Below are positions 1 to 7,056 of a stretch of DNA of 11,525 bases, piece after piece. The translations under genes and the position numbers were made by a program. The DNA comes from DAIRET01 sp036795455 (GTDB taxonomy: Bacteria; Bacteroidota; Ignavibacteria; Ignavibacteriales; Ignavibacteriaceae), in contig DAIRET010000086.1 of assembly GCA_036795455.1 (NCBI GenBank), positions 1 to 11,525 on the forward strand, written 5' to 3'. Within the stretch, counting starts at the first letter, position 1. Every line of letters begins with the position of its first letter. The notes below the pieces were generated by a model. It had not been told where the DNA came from. It saw only the letters and a list, made by a program, of their open reading frames with translations, and did no database searches.

Positions 1-1
1 A

Positions 2-2431
2 ACACTCAGAGATAAAAATATTGTGGTTTCATCAGTGAATGCCATTGATAAACTAACAGATGCCCAACTTGTATTCTTACCAAAAGGATATGAGAAAAGA
101 TTTCCTGAGGTTTTCGATAAGATTGATGGGAATAATATTCTATTAATAACTGATGGCTATGAAGACAAAAGATTAATAATGATAAACTTTGTGGAGACGG
201 AAGGGAAAACACTTCGATTCGAAATAAACAAAGCTAATATTATCAATCAGCATATTCGCATTAAGGAAGACCTGATACTACTTGGCGGAACCGAAATAGA
301 TGTGGCTGAATTGTACAGGGAAGGTCAACAGAGTTTAAGAAGATTACAAAAACACACCGAGTCGTTAGAAAAAAACCTATCTATACTTGAAAAAGATATA
401 GAAACACATAAAAAGCAAATTGACAGACAACTGAAAGTTATTCAAGAACAGCAAAGAGTTGTTAAGGAAAAAATTCAACAATTGAAGGATAGGGAGAGCG
501 AGCTTTTAACGCTTAATCAGAAAATTGCCGGTAGTGAAAGCAAACTGAATGAACAACTTAAAAAGATTAAACAACAGCAGAAGATATTGGATACTCAAGG
601 TACTGACCTCGATCTGCAGGAGGAAAAGCTGAAACAGGGACTATTACAGCTTGAAGCACAGGAAAGAAAACTGGTTGAACAGGAGAAAACGATTTGGGAA
701 AAAGGAGTTACAATTGAAAAGCAGCAGAATTTTCTTTACTTGCTTGGGATTATTCTTCTGTTAACTCTTCTTTTAATTTTTGCTGTTTACCACAGTTACA
801 AGCAAAAGAGAAAATTGACGAGAGAACTTGAAAGAAAAGTAGAAGAGCGGACAATCGAACTGAACAACTCAAACGAACAATTAAAAAATGAATTGACTAT
901 TCGTAAGCGTACAGAAGAAGAGATGACGGCTTCAAGAAACTTGCTTAACAGAATTCTTGACAGTATTACAGATGCTTTTATTGCACTGGATAGAGACTGG
1001 AAAATCACATACATAAACCCTGAGGCAGCAAGGATAAACGAGAAAAACCCGGAAGAATTCCTTCGCAAAACACAATGGGAAGAATGGCCTGCATCTGTCG
1101 GTACTCAAGTAGAACAGCAATACAGGAAAGCAATGAATGAGCGTGTCCCGGTTCACTTTGAACATTGTTATATTCTTGGAAACGATCAAGAACTTTGGCT
1201 TGATTTTCACGCATATCCGCATGAAGACGGACTTGTTATATTTTACCGCAACATAACCGAACGGAAAAAAATCGAAGAGAAACTGCGTAGAAGCGAAGAG
1301 CAATTCAGGCTGATATCCGAAAGCGTTGCCGATATGATTGTTGTTCTGGACTTGAATGGGAAAAGAGTTTATAACAATCCATCCTACAAACCGATACTTG
1401 GGGATACAAATAAACTGCCGGGTACTGATTCTTTTCTTGATGTTCACCCGGAAGATCGTGAAAGGATCAAAGAGACTTTTCAAAAAACAGTTAATACCGG
1501 AGAAGGACAGCGGGCGGAATATAGACTTCTATCAAAGAGTGGCGAGATACATTATATTGAATCGCACAGCAGTGTAATCAGAGATACAAAAGGGAATAAA
1601 GTAAATGTAGTTGTTGTTTCGAGAGACATAACGGAGCGTAAGAAAACCGAAGCGGAGCTATTAAAGTACCAGGAAAAACTTGAAGAAATGGTAAGAGATA
1701 GAACCGCAGAACTTGAAATTGCAAAAGATAAAGCAGAAATTGCGGATAGATTGAAATCTGCTTTTCTTGCCACAATGTCTCATGAACTAAGAACACCATT
1801 AAATTCAATTATAGGATTCACTGGAATCCTATTGCGTGAAATTGCCGGTCCATTAAACCCGGAACAGAAAAAACAATTGATGATGGCAAAAGGAAGTGCT
1901 TCGCATCTTCTTGCACTAATTAACGACGTACTTGATATTTCCAAAATTGAAGCGGGCGAACTTACAGTATCAATGAAAGAATTCGATTTCAGTAAATCGG
2001 TAAATAAAGTTGTCAATCTTGTACGACCACTGGCAGAAAAAAAAGAATTAAGTTTGAATTTAATAATGCCGTTCGAATCTCTTACAGCTTTAAGCGACGA
2101 AAGGCGTATTGAGCAAGTATTATTGAACCTAATAAACAATTCAATTAAATTCACTGAGAAAGGCTCAGTTATAGTTGATTGCTCTATTCCGGACAAAAAT
2201 ATAGTAACTAAAATAATTGACACTGGAATAGGGATAAAACCTGAAGATTTGGATAAACTATTCAAACCTTTCAGTCAGGTTGATACGGGAATAACCCGTA
2301 ACCATGAAGGAACCGGATTAGGATTATCAATAAGTAAAAAACTAACTGAAAAACTTGGGGGGACAATAAGCGTAGAAAGCGAATTCGGAAAAGGGAGTGT
2401 ATTCACATTAACCTTACCGATAATAATTTAA
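2..2431 (+). CDS. YfiR-like domain / coiled coil / PAS-PAS sensor histidine kinase (5' end outside window)
   Basis: Membrane sensor histidine kinase, incomplete at its N terminus because the frame is open to the window edge. A GTG at 23 is not a credible start. Counting residues from that GTG: residues 1-95 resemble the C-terminal half of YfiR/HmsC (DUF4154) periplasmic proteins, with a buried-strand ILLITDG, then MINFVETEGKTLRFEIN and a final LILLGG. Residues about 96-235 are a Gln/Lys/Glu-rich coiled coil. A single hydrophobic helix follows (about 237-259, FLYLLGIILLLTLLLIF). Then come two PAS domains (about 303-415 and 425-543, each ending in an ITERKK-type motif), a dimerisation helix with SHELRTPLN (His587), N box NLINNSIKF, G1 DTGIGIKP and G2 GTGLGLS. 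All catalytic motifs are intact. YfiR family members are periplasmic regulators, so I infer a periplasmic sensor with signal passed through the coiled coil. A signal peptide and about 70-90 residues are presumably missing. Ligand unknown. Confidence 0.9.
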   Translation, partial: TLRDKNIVVSSVNAIDKLTDAQLVFLPKGYEKRFPEVFDKIDGNNILLITDGYEDKRLIMINFVETEGKTLRFEINKANIINQHIRIKEDLILLGGTEIDVAELYREGQQSLRRLQKHTESLEKNLSILEKDIETHKKQIDRQLKVIQEQQRVVKEKIQQLKDRESELLTLNQKIAGSESKLNEQLKKIKQQQKILDTQGTDLDLQEEKLKQGLLQLEAQERKLVEQEKTIWEKGVTIEKQQNFLYLLGIILLLTLLLIFAVYHSYKQKRKLTRELERKVEERTIELNNSNEQLKNELTIRKRTEEEMTASRNLLNRILDSITDAFIALDRDWKITYINPEAARINEKNPEEFLRKTQWEEWPASVGTQVEQQYRKAMNERVPVHFEHCYILGNDQELWLDFHAYPHEDGLVIFYRNITERKKIEEKLRRSEEQFRLISESVADMIVVLDLNGKRVYNNPSYKPILGDTNKLPGTDSFLDVHPEDRERIKETFQKTVNTGEGQRAEYRLLSKSGEIHYIESHSSVIRDTKGNKVNVVVVSRDITERKKTEAELLKYQEKLEEMVRDRTAELEIAKDKAEIADRLKSAFLATMSHELRTPLNSIIGFTGILLREIAGPLNPEQKKQLMMAKGSASHLLALINDVLDISKIEAGELTVSMKEFDFSKSVNKVVNLVRPLAEKKELSLNLIMPFESLTALSDERRIEQVLLNLINNSIKFTEKGSVIVDCSIPDKNIVTKIIDTGIGIKPEDLDKLFKPFSQVDTGITRNHEGTGLGLSISKKLTEKLGGTISVESEFGKGSVFTLTLPIII

Positions 2432-2435
2432 AAAC

Positions 2436-3020
2436 GGATGAAACTCTTTTCATCCTTTAACCCCATGCTTTAGCTTGGGGAACAAAACAATAATCTTGTG
2501 TTGGCTTTAGCCATGACTTTTAGGAGTATATATGTCTTACGTTAAAATATGGATTCATGCTGTCTGGGGGACAAAAAAACATGAACGGGTTTTAATTAAA
2601 GAAACCCGCATCCAGCTTTTTAAGCATATTCTTGAAAATGCACGAAAGAAAGAAGTATACGTAGATTTTATTAATGGAGATATGGAACACGTACATTGTC
2701 TTTTAGCATTAAGTGCTGATATGTCGATATCGAAGACTATACAACTATTAAAAGGTGAAGCAGCATATTGGGCGAATAAAAATAATTTAATAAATACGAA
2801 ACTTGCATGGGCAGATGAATACTTTGCTGTTTCGGTTAGTGAATCTATGATAGAAAAAGTACGTGATTATATCAGAAACCAGGAAGATCATCACATAAGA
2901 ATAAGTTTTAAGAATGAATGTGAAGAGTTTCTAAAGAGATATGGATTTCAGGGTCAGGGCTAAAGCCCTTACATTGTCAAATGCTTCAGACCCTCCGATA
3001 AATCGGAGGGTTAAAAGATA
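2436..3020 (+). mobile_element. IS200/IS605-like (Y1 HUH) element, unit 1 of a three-unit array
   Basis: Transposase gene bracketed by subterminal palindromes, as expected for single-strand transposons of the IS200/IS605 or REP-associated class. The left end has three hairpins: GGATGAAA/TTTCATCC at 2436-2455, CCCCATGCTTTAGCTTGGGG at 2461-2480 (one T-T mismatch), and TGGCTTTAGCCA at 2502-2513. The right end has AGGGCTAAAGCCCT at 2956-2969 and a 9-bp stem, CCCTCCGAT/ATCGGAGGG, at 2991-3010. GCTTTAGC or its complement GCTAAAGC recurs in three of these hairpins. No long terminal inverted repeats or target duplication are visible, which fits the class. The exact cleavage points cannot be fixed by eye, so both limits are approximate. 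The left limit starts only a few bases after the kinase stop codon. Confidence 0.7.
2532..2963 (+). CDS. tnpA: IS200/IS605-family (Y1 HUH, REP-associated-like) transposase
   Basis: Small HUH-superfamily tyrosine transposase that cuts and joins single-stranded DNA at hairpin-flanked ends. At 143 residues it has the usual length for an IS200-type TnpA. Visible signature: HVH (His53, His55) in EHVHCLL, the metal-binding HUH motif. The catalytic tyrosine is Tyr113 in DYIRNQEDHH, giving the Y-x3-Q spacing (Gln117) typical of the family. The hydrophobic N terminus (YVKIWIHAVWGTKK) and the stretch LLKGEAAYW also match it. The ORF is uninterrupted and keeps its active-site residues, so it may be functional. 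The start ATG has a good Shine-Dalgarno, AGGAG at 2522-2526, five bases upstream. That site lies where the unit departs from its gene-less relatives downstream. The TAA stop falls inside the AGGGCTAAAGCCCT palindrome. No TnpB partner is present. Whether it belongs with mobile IS200 TnpA or with domesticated RAYT proteins cannot be decided from sequence alone. Confidence 0.92.
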   Translation: MSYVKIWIHAVWGTKKHERVLIKETRIQLFKHILENARKKEVYVDFINGDMEHVHCLLALSADMSISKTIQLLKGEAAYWANKNNLINTKLAWADEYFAVSVSESMIEKVRDYIRNQEDHHIRISFKNECEEFLKRYGFQGQG

Positions 3021-3150
3021 GAATGAAAGAACAACGTTATCCTCTAACCCCATGCTTTAGCTTGGGGAACAAAACAATTAATTTGTGTTTGGCTTTAGCC
3101 ATGACTTTTAAGAATGACAGCATCCTCCAATTATTTGGAGAATGAAAAAC
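3021..3150. repeat. Tandem structured repeat, unit 2 (tnpA-less MITE/REP-like)
   Basis: Non-coding unit of about 130 bp that keeps both ends of the transposase-bearing unit but has no gene. It contains CCCCATGCTTTAGCTTGGGG at 3048-3067, TGGCTTTAGCCA at 3090-3101 followed by TGACTTTTA as in unit 1, then a right-end hairpin CTCCAA-TTAT-TTGGAG at 3125-3140. Over 3046-3150 it differs from unit 3 at about six of 105 positions. Its leading segment (3021-3045) is a diverged version of the hairpin that opens units 1 and 3, and it no longer folds. The best reading is an internal-deletion derivative mobilised in trans by TnpA, but a REP-like structural repeat is possible. Confidence 0.72.
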
Positions 3151-3278
3151 GGATGAACTTCTATTCATCCTTTAACCCCATGCTTTAGCTTGGGGAACGA
3201 AACAATAAACTTGTGTTTGGCTTTAGCCATGACTTTTAAGAATGACAACATCCTCCAATAGTTTGGAGAATGAAAAAC
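3151..3278. repeat. Tandem structured repeat, unit 3 (tnpA-less MITE/REP-like)
   Basis: Second gene-less copy, directly abutting unit 2 in the same orientation, with a 128-bp period between matching positions. Four hairpins in order: GGATGAA/TTCATCC at 3151-3170, CCCCATGCTTTAGCTTGGGG at 3176-3195, TGGCTTTAGCCA at 3218-3229, and CTCCAA-TAGT-TTGGAG at 3253-3268. The sequence AAAAACGGATGAA leading into it is also found at 2430-2442, leading into unit 1. Similarity stops after GAATGAAAAAC at 3278, leaving 55 bases before the receiver gene, so the promoter or leader of that operon must lie in or right beside this unit. Confidence 0.72.
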
Positions 3279-3333
3279 ATTATAAAACTATACGTTCAGC
3301 GTAAAAAAGAGATTGAAAAAAATAAGGTAGCAA

Positions 3334-3726
3334 ATGAAATCAAAAATCCTCATAATTGAAGACAACCAGCAGAATATGTATATGCTAACATTCCTGCTTG
3401 AAAGCTATAACTACAAAGTATTCCAGGCATATAACGGCTTGGCTGGAATCTCGGTGGCAAAAGATATTAAGCCCGACATCATTCTACTTGATATTCAACT
3501 GCCTGAAATGGACGGATACACAGTCGCCCGGAAACTTAAGGAAGACGAGCAGATGAAAGACATTCCCATTATAGCAGTTACTTCTTATGCAATGCCGGGT
3601 GACAGAGAAAAAGTTATGGAAGCCGGTGCCATCGGTTATATCGAAAAACCGATTGACCCTGATACATTCGTTACACAAATGCTTTCTTTTTTACCTCCAG
3701 AATATGAACCGGAAAGTGAAGGATAA
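3334..3726 (+). CDS. Single-domain response regulator (DivK/CheY-like receiver)
   Basis: Stand-alone phosphoacceptor receiver of 130 residues with no output domain, cytoplasmic. Receiver residues are complete: acidic pair Glu9-Asp10 (ILIIEDN), phosphoacceptor Asp53 (ILLDIQLPEMDGY), switch Thr83 (AVTSYAM), Lys105 (IEKPIDP). The IEDNxxN start and AxTSYAM/GDREK stretch are typical of DivK-type proteins and of receivers found in hybrid kinases. Such proteins usually shuttle phosphoryl groups between kinases or allosterically control a partner kinase. The start codon has a modest purine-rich site (AAGG at 3324-3327). The stop is two bases from the next ATG, and the end of this gene (GAAGGA) supplies the ribosome binding site for that gene, so the two are translated as one operon. 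The downstream kinase is its most likely partner; this is inference from position. Confidence 0.95.
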   Translation: MKSKILIIEDNQQNMYMLTFLLESYNYKVFQAYNGLAGISVAKDIKPDIILLDIQLPEMDGYTVARKLKEDEQMKDIPIIAVTSYAMPGDREKVMEAGAIGYIEKPIDPDTFVTQMLSFLPPEYEPESEG

Positions 3727-3728
3727 TT

Positions 3729-6700
3729 ATGAAAATTATGATTGTCGATGATAAGTTCGATAATGTTTATATGCTTGAAACCCTATTGACTGGATCCGGG
3801 TACCAGATTCTCAAAGCTAAAAATGGAGCGGAAGCACTCGGCATAATTCAAACAGATAAACCGGATTTAATAATTTCTGATATACTTATGCCGCTAATGG
3901 ATGGTTATACTTTATGCCGGGAAATAAAGCGTAATGAAAAATTTAAGAACATCCCGTTCATTTTTTACACGGCAACATATACCGACCCCAAAGACGAAGA
4001 ATTTGCTCTTGGTCTTGGTGCAGATCGTTTTATTCTTAAACCGGCTGACCCCGATGTTTTTCTTGATATTATTCAGAACTTACTTGATGAAGTCATAGAA
4101 AAGAACTTTCAACCGGCAACACCGGAATTACAACCGGAAACAATTGTGTTAAAAGAATACAATGAGGTTCTCATCAGGAAACTTGAAGATAAAATGAGGC
4201 AGACTGAAGAGAATGAAAAAAAACTGAAAGAGTATATTGTAGAACTCGAAAAAAGTTTTGAAGCTCGTAAATCCGCCGAGGATGCATTGCGTAGAAGTGA
4301 AGAACTATTTAGAACATTATGCGTATATGCTCCGGTTGGTTTGTTCAGAACAGATAAAAATGGTTTTACAACTTACGTAAATCCAATCTGGTGTAAGATA
4401 GCTGATATGACTGCAGAAGAAGGACTTGGGAATGGCTGGCTCCATGGAGTTCATCCCGACGATAGGAAAAAAATTTCCGGCAATTGGGATAAAGCAACTG
4501 AAGCAAAATCAACATCGGATGCTGAATACCGCTTTGTTCATAAAGATGGTTCTATCGTTTGGGTTTCCGGTAGAGCAATGCCAGAAATTGATGATAAAGG
4601 AGAAATCATCGGTTATATTGGTGTAGTTAACGATATTACCAAGAGAAAACTTGCTGAACAAGCTTTGATTGAAAGCGAGGAAAACTTTCGCTCTTTTATC
4701 GAATCCGCCCCTATAGCTATTGTTATATCGGACATAAACCAGAAAACAAAGTATATTAATAAAAAATTCTTACAACTTTTTGGATATACTATTGATGAGC
4801 ATCCAAACGTAAATGAATGGTGGGGTTTAGCATATCCCGACGAAACTTACAGAACTTTTTGCCGAAATAGGTGGGCTAAAGCCGTAGAAGAAGCAATGCA
4901 AACAAAATCGGAGATTACTCCCCAGGAATGTTTTATCAGCTGTAAGGATGGCGAAATAAAATTTGTTGAAATAAGTTTTGTTTCTCTTGGCGTACTGAAC
5001 ATTGTAACCTTTGTGGATTTGACCGACAGAAAAAAAGCAGAGAAACTTTTAGCGGAAGCAGAGGAAAGATATAGGACTGTATTTGAAAACACTGTTGTAG
5101 GGCTTTACCGTACTACGCTTGATGGAGAAATCATCCTCGCAAACCCGGCACTACTTAAAATGCTCGGGTTTTCATCATTTAAAGAAATGAAGAATCGAAG
5201 ATTGGATAGAAATGGTTTTGATACAAAGTATCCACGGTCCGCTTTCCTGGAAATGATGCAAACTAAAAATGAAATAATTGGATTAGAATCTGCATGGAAA
5301 AAAGCCGATGGTTCAACCGTTTATGTAAAAGAAAGTGCCAAAGCAATTAAAAATGAAAATGGTGAAATTATTTATTTTGAAGGAGTAGTCGAAAACATCA
5401 CTCAACAAAAGTTAACTGAACTCGAATTGAATGCTGTTGAATCAAAATATGAAACTATATTCATCAATGCAAATGATGCGATTCTTTTAATGGATAAAGA
5501 CGCTTTTATTGAATGTAATCCGAGAGCAGAAATGATGTTTGGGTGTTCTTCGCAAGAACTACTAAGAGCAAAACCGATTGATTTTTCACCCCCAAAGCAA
5601 CCTGATGGAAAAGAGTCTTCAATTAAATCTATAGAAAAAATAACCGCTGCTCTTTCCGGGATTCCACAGTTTTTTGAATGGCAGCATAAGAAGAAAGACG
5701 GAACTCTATTCGATGCAGAAGTTAGTCTTAATTCGGTTGTATTTAGAGAAAAAACGTATATCCAGGCTATGGTCCGGGACGTTAGCGACCGTAAAAAAGC
5801 TGAACAGGAACTTAGTAATTCGGAAAACCAATTCCGTTCGGTTTGGGAAAAATCTTTCGATGGAATGCGCCTTCTTAATGAAGAAGGAATAATTGTTCTT
5901 GTAAATTCTGCTTTTTGTGAAATCGTTGATATGCAAAAGAAAGATTTGATTGGGAAACCGGCTACTGTTGTCTACATCCAAAGTGAACAAAAACGGATTC
6001 AAAATATGATTGTGCGAAGAATTCAAGAAATTGATATTGAACCCAGTATCGAAAGAAATGTAACCTTGCATGATGGAAGAAAAATATGGCTTGAAATTTC
6101 AAATTCATTTATTGAGATCGGTTCTTCAAGATTACTACTAAGTGTTTTCCGTGATATTTCGCACCGTAAAAATTTAATTGCGGAATTATTTGCAGCCAAA
6201 GAAAAAGCTGAAGAAATGAACCGGGTTAAAACTTCATTCTTTGCCAATATGAGCCATGAGTTACGCACTCCATTAATTGGAATTCTTGGCTTCTCCGAGT
6301 TATTGAAGGATTATCTTGATCATAACTCTGAAACTTATAAAATGGCTCAAACTGTTCACTCAAGCGGAACAAGACTGCTTGAAACATTGAACAACATCCT
6401 TAGAATATCAAAAATTGAAGCTGAAAGAGTTGAATGCAAACTTGACAATTTTAATATAATCCCGTTAATAAAAGATGTAATTAAGTTATTCCAGCCGGCA
6501 GCTAAGTATTCAGGTATTGATTTGCTTTTTGATTGTGTTGAAGAAGAGATTCTTTGCTATACCGACGATAAACTATTTCACGAAATTATGAACAACCTTG
6601 TCCATAACGCAATTAAGTTTTCGGGCGAAGGATGTATTACTGTAGAAGTAAAAAAAGAAAAAGAATTTGCAGTTATTAATGTAATTGATAACGGAATCGG

Positions 6701-6899
6701 TATTCCGGCAGATAAACAAGATGTAATTTGGGAAGCATTCAGGCAGGTAAGCGAAGGAATAGGTAGAGGATTTGAAGGTACAGGTCTCGGGTTAACAATC
6801 TCAAAAAGATATACCGAACTTATAAAAGGGAAAATACATTTTGTAAGCGAGGAAGGGAAAGGTTCCACATTCACAGTAGAAGTGCCGCTTCAAGTTTAA
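3729..6899 (+). CDS. Receiver-(PAS)5-HisKA-HATPase sensor histidine kinase
   Basis: Large cytoplasmic kinase of 1056 residues with no membrane helix or signal peptide. Order: receiver at 1-120 (Asp7-Asp8, phosphoacceptor Asp51 in ISDILMPLMDGY, Thr81, Lys104), charged coiled-coil linker about 140-185, and five PAS domains at about 190-305, 315-434, 440-560, 568-690 and 697-812. Each PAS ends with a DIT(K/E)RK-like motif (NDITKRK, VDLTDRK, ENITQQK, RDVSDRK, RDISHRK). The HisKA domain has SHELRTPLIG (His843), followed by N box NNLVHNAIKF (955-964), G1 DNGIGIPA (from 987), F box IWEAFRQV and G2 GTGLGLT (1017-1023). All key residues are present. An N-terminal receiver suggests the kinase is itself tuned by phosphorylation, for example by another kinase. 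PAS ligands cannot be predicted; no obvious haem- or flavin-binding signature stands out. The start follows the GAAGGA site at 3718-3723. The kinase core is a close paralogue of that in the gene at 7057. Confidence 0.95.
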   Translation: MKIMIVDDKFDNVYMLETLLTGSGYQILKAKNGAEALGIIQTDKPDLIISDILMPLMDGYTLCREIKRNEKFKNIPFIFYTATYTDPKDEEFALGLGADRFILKPADPDVFLDIIQNLLDEVIEKNFQPATPELQPETIVLKEYNEVLIRKLEDKMRQTEENEKKLKEYIVELEKSFEARKSAEDALRRSEELFRTLCVYAPVGLFRTDKNGFTTYVNPIWCKIADMTAEEGLGNGWLHGVHPDDRKKISGNWDKATEAKSTSDAEYRFVHKDGSIVWVSGRAMPEIDDKGEIIGYIGVVNDITKRKLAEQALIESEENFRSFIESAPIAIVISDINQKTKYINKKFLQLFGYTIDEHPNVNEWWGLAYPDETYRTFCRNRWAKAVEEAMQTKSEITPQECFISCKDGEIKFVEISFVSLGVLNIVTFVDLTDRKKAEKLLAEAEERYRTVFENTVVGLYRTTLDGEIILANPALLKMLGFSSFKEMKNRRLDRNGFDTKYPRSAFLEMMQTKNEIIGLESAWKKADGSTVYVKESAKAIKNENGEIIYFEGVVENITQQKLTELELNAVESKYETIFINANDAILLMDKDAFIECNPRAEMMFGCSSQELLRAKPIDFSPPKQPDGKESSIKSIEKITAALSGIPQFFEWQHKKKDGTLFDAEVSLNSVVFREKTYIQAMVRDVSDRKKAEQELSNSENQFRSVWEKSFDGMRLLNEEGIIVLVNSAFCEIVDMQKKDLIGKPATVVYIQSEQKRIQNMIVRRIQEIDIEPSIERNVTLHDGRKIWLEISNSFIEIGSSRLLLSVFRDISHRKNLIAELFAAKEKAEEMNRVKTSFFANMSHELRTPLIGILGFSELLKDYLDHNSETYKMAQTVHSSGTRLLETLNNILRISKIEAERVECKLDNFNIIPLIKDVIKLFQPAAKYSGIDLLFDCVEEEILCYTDDKLFHEIMNNLVHNAIKFSGEGCITVEVKKEKEFAVINVIDNGIGIPADKQDVIWEAFRQVSEGIGRGFEGTGLGLTISKRYTELIKGKIHFVSEEGKGSTFTVEVPLQV

Positions 6900-7011
6900 T
6901 AATTAAAACAAGCAGTAATAGTAATTAAGCATTTTTTGTCCAATAACTGTTTCTGTGATTGCTATTTTCTATTTAACTTACATAAAGAAAATTCGATAAT
7001 TAAGCAGGTAG

Positions 7012-7039
7012 TTGAAAGTTGAATAAGGTTCAATATTTT
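7012..7039 (+). promoter_or_regulatory. Possible promoter of the 5TMR hybrid kinase
   Basis: In the 157-bp AT-rich gap before the hybrid kinase, TTGAAA (7012-7017) and TATTTT (7034-7039) are separated by 16 bases, a weak match to a sigma-70-like layout, and would give a very short leader before ATG 7057. The match is poor and AT-rich DNA produces such pairs easily. The Bacteroidetes-type pattern (TTTG, then TAnnTTTG) was not found at proper spacing. No terminator hairpin is seen in this gap. Confidence 0.2.
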
Positions 7040-7056
7040 ATTAGAATAAAAGAATT

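Noticed and set aside
932..1483. Long minus-strand open frames inside the kinase genes (for example 932-1483, 1780-2265 and 9921-10403)
   Set aside because: They are antisense shadows of well-supported coding sequence, have Ser/Phe/Ile-rich compositions typical of reverse-frame translation, and show no recognisable domain.
2436..2455. Hairpin GGATGAAA/TTTCATCC just after the kinase stop as a Rho-independent terminator
   Set aside because: It is AT-rich, followed only by TTTAA with no U tract, and a near copy opens unit 3, where no gene ends. It is better explained as part of the repeat unit, though it could still affect transcript ends.
3021..3278. CRISPR-like array
   Set aside because: Only two or three copies, with a period near 128 bases, conserved sequence throughout and no unique spacers. 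No cas genes are present.
3281..3298. Bacteroidetes-type promoter (TTTG and TAnnTTTG) before the receiver gene
   Set aside because: TATAAA at 3281 and a TACGTTCA near-match at 3291 exist, but the nearest upstream TTTG (3262-3265) has about 25 bases of spacing instead of about 19-21. Not convincing.
3270..3359. A 29-codon ORF (MKNIIKLYVQRKKEIEKNK...) overlapping the receiver start
   Set aside because: Its ATG lies inside the repeat hairpin, with GGAG only one base upstream. The peptide is low complexity and Lys-rich, and the AT-rich gap makes such ORFs likely. A leader peptide cannot be excluded but is not supported.
4874..4883. GGCTAAAGCC, identical to the transposon right-end core, inside the 3729 kinase gene
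   Set aside because: It encodes part of RWAKAVEE in an ordinary PAS domain, there is no surrounding similarity to the repeat units, and a single 10-base match in this length is plausible by chance.
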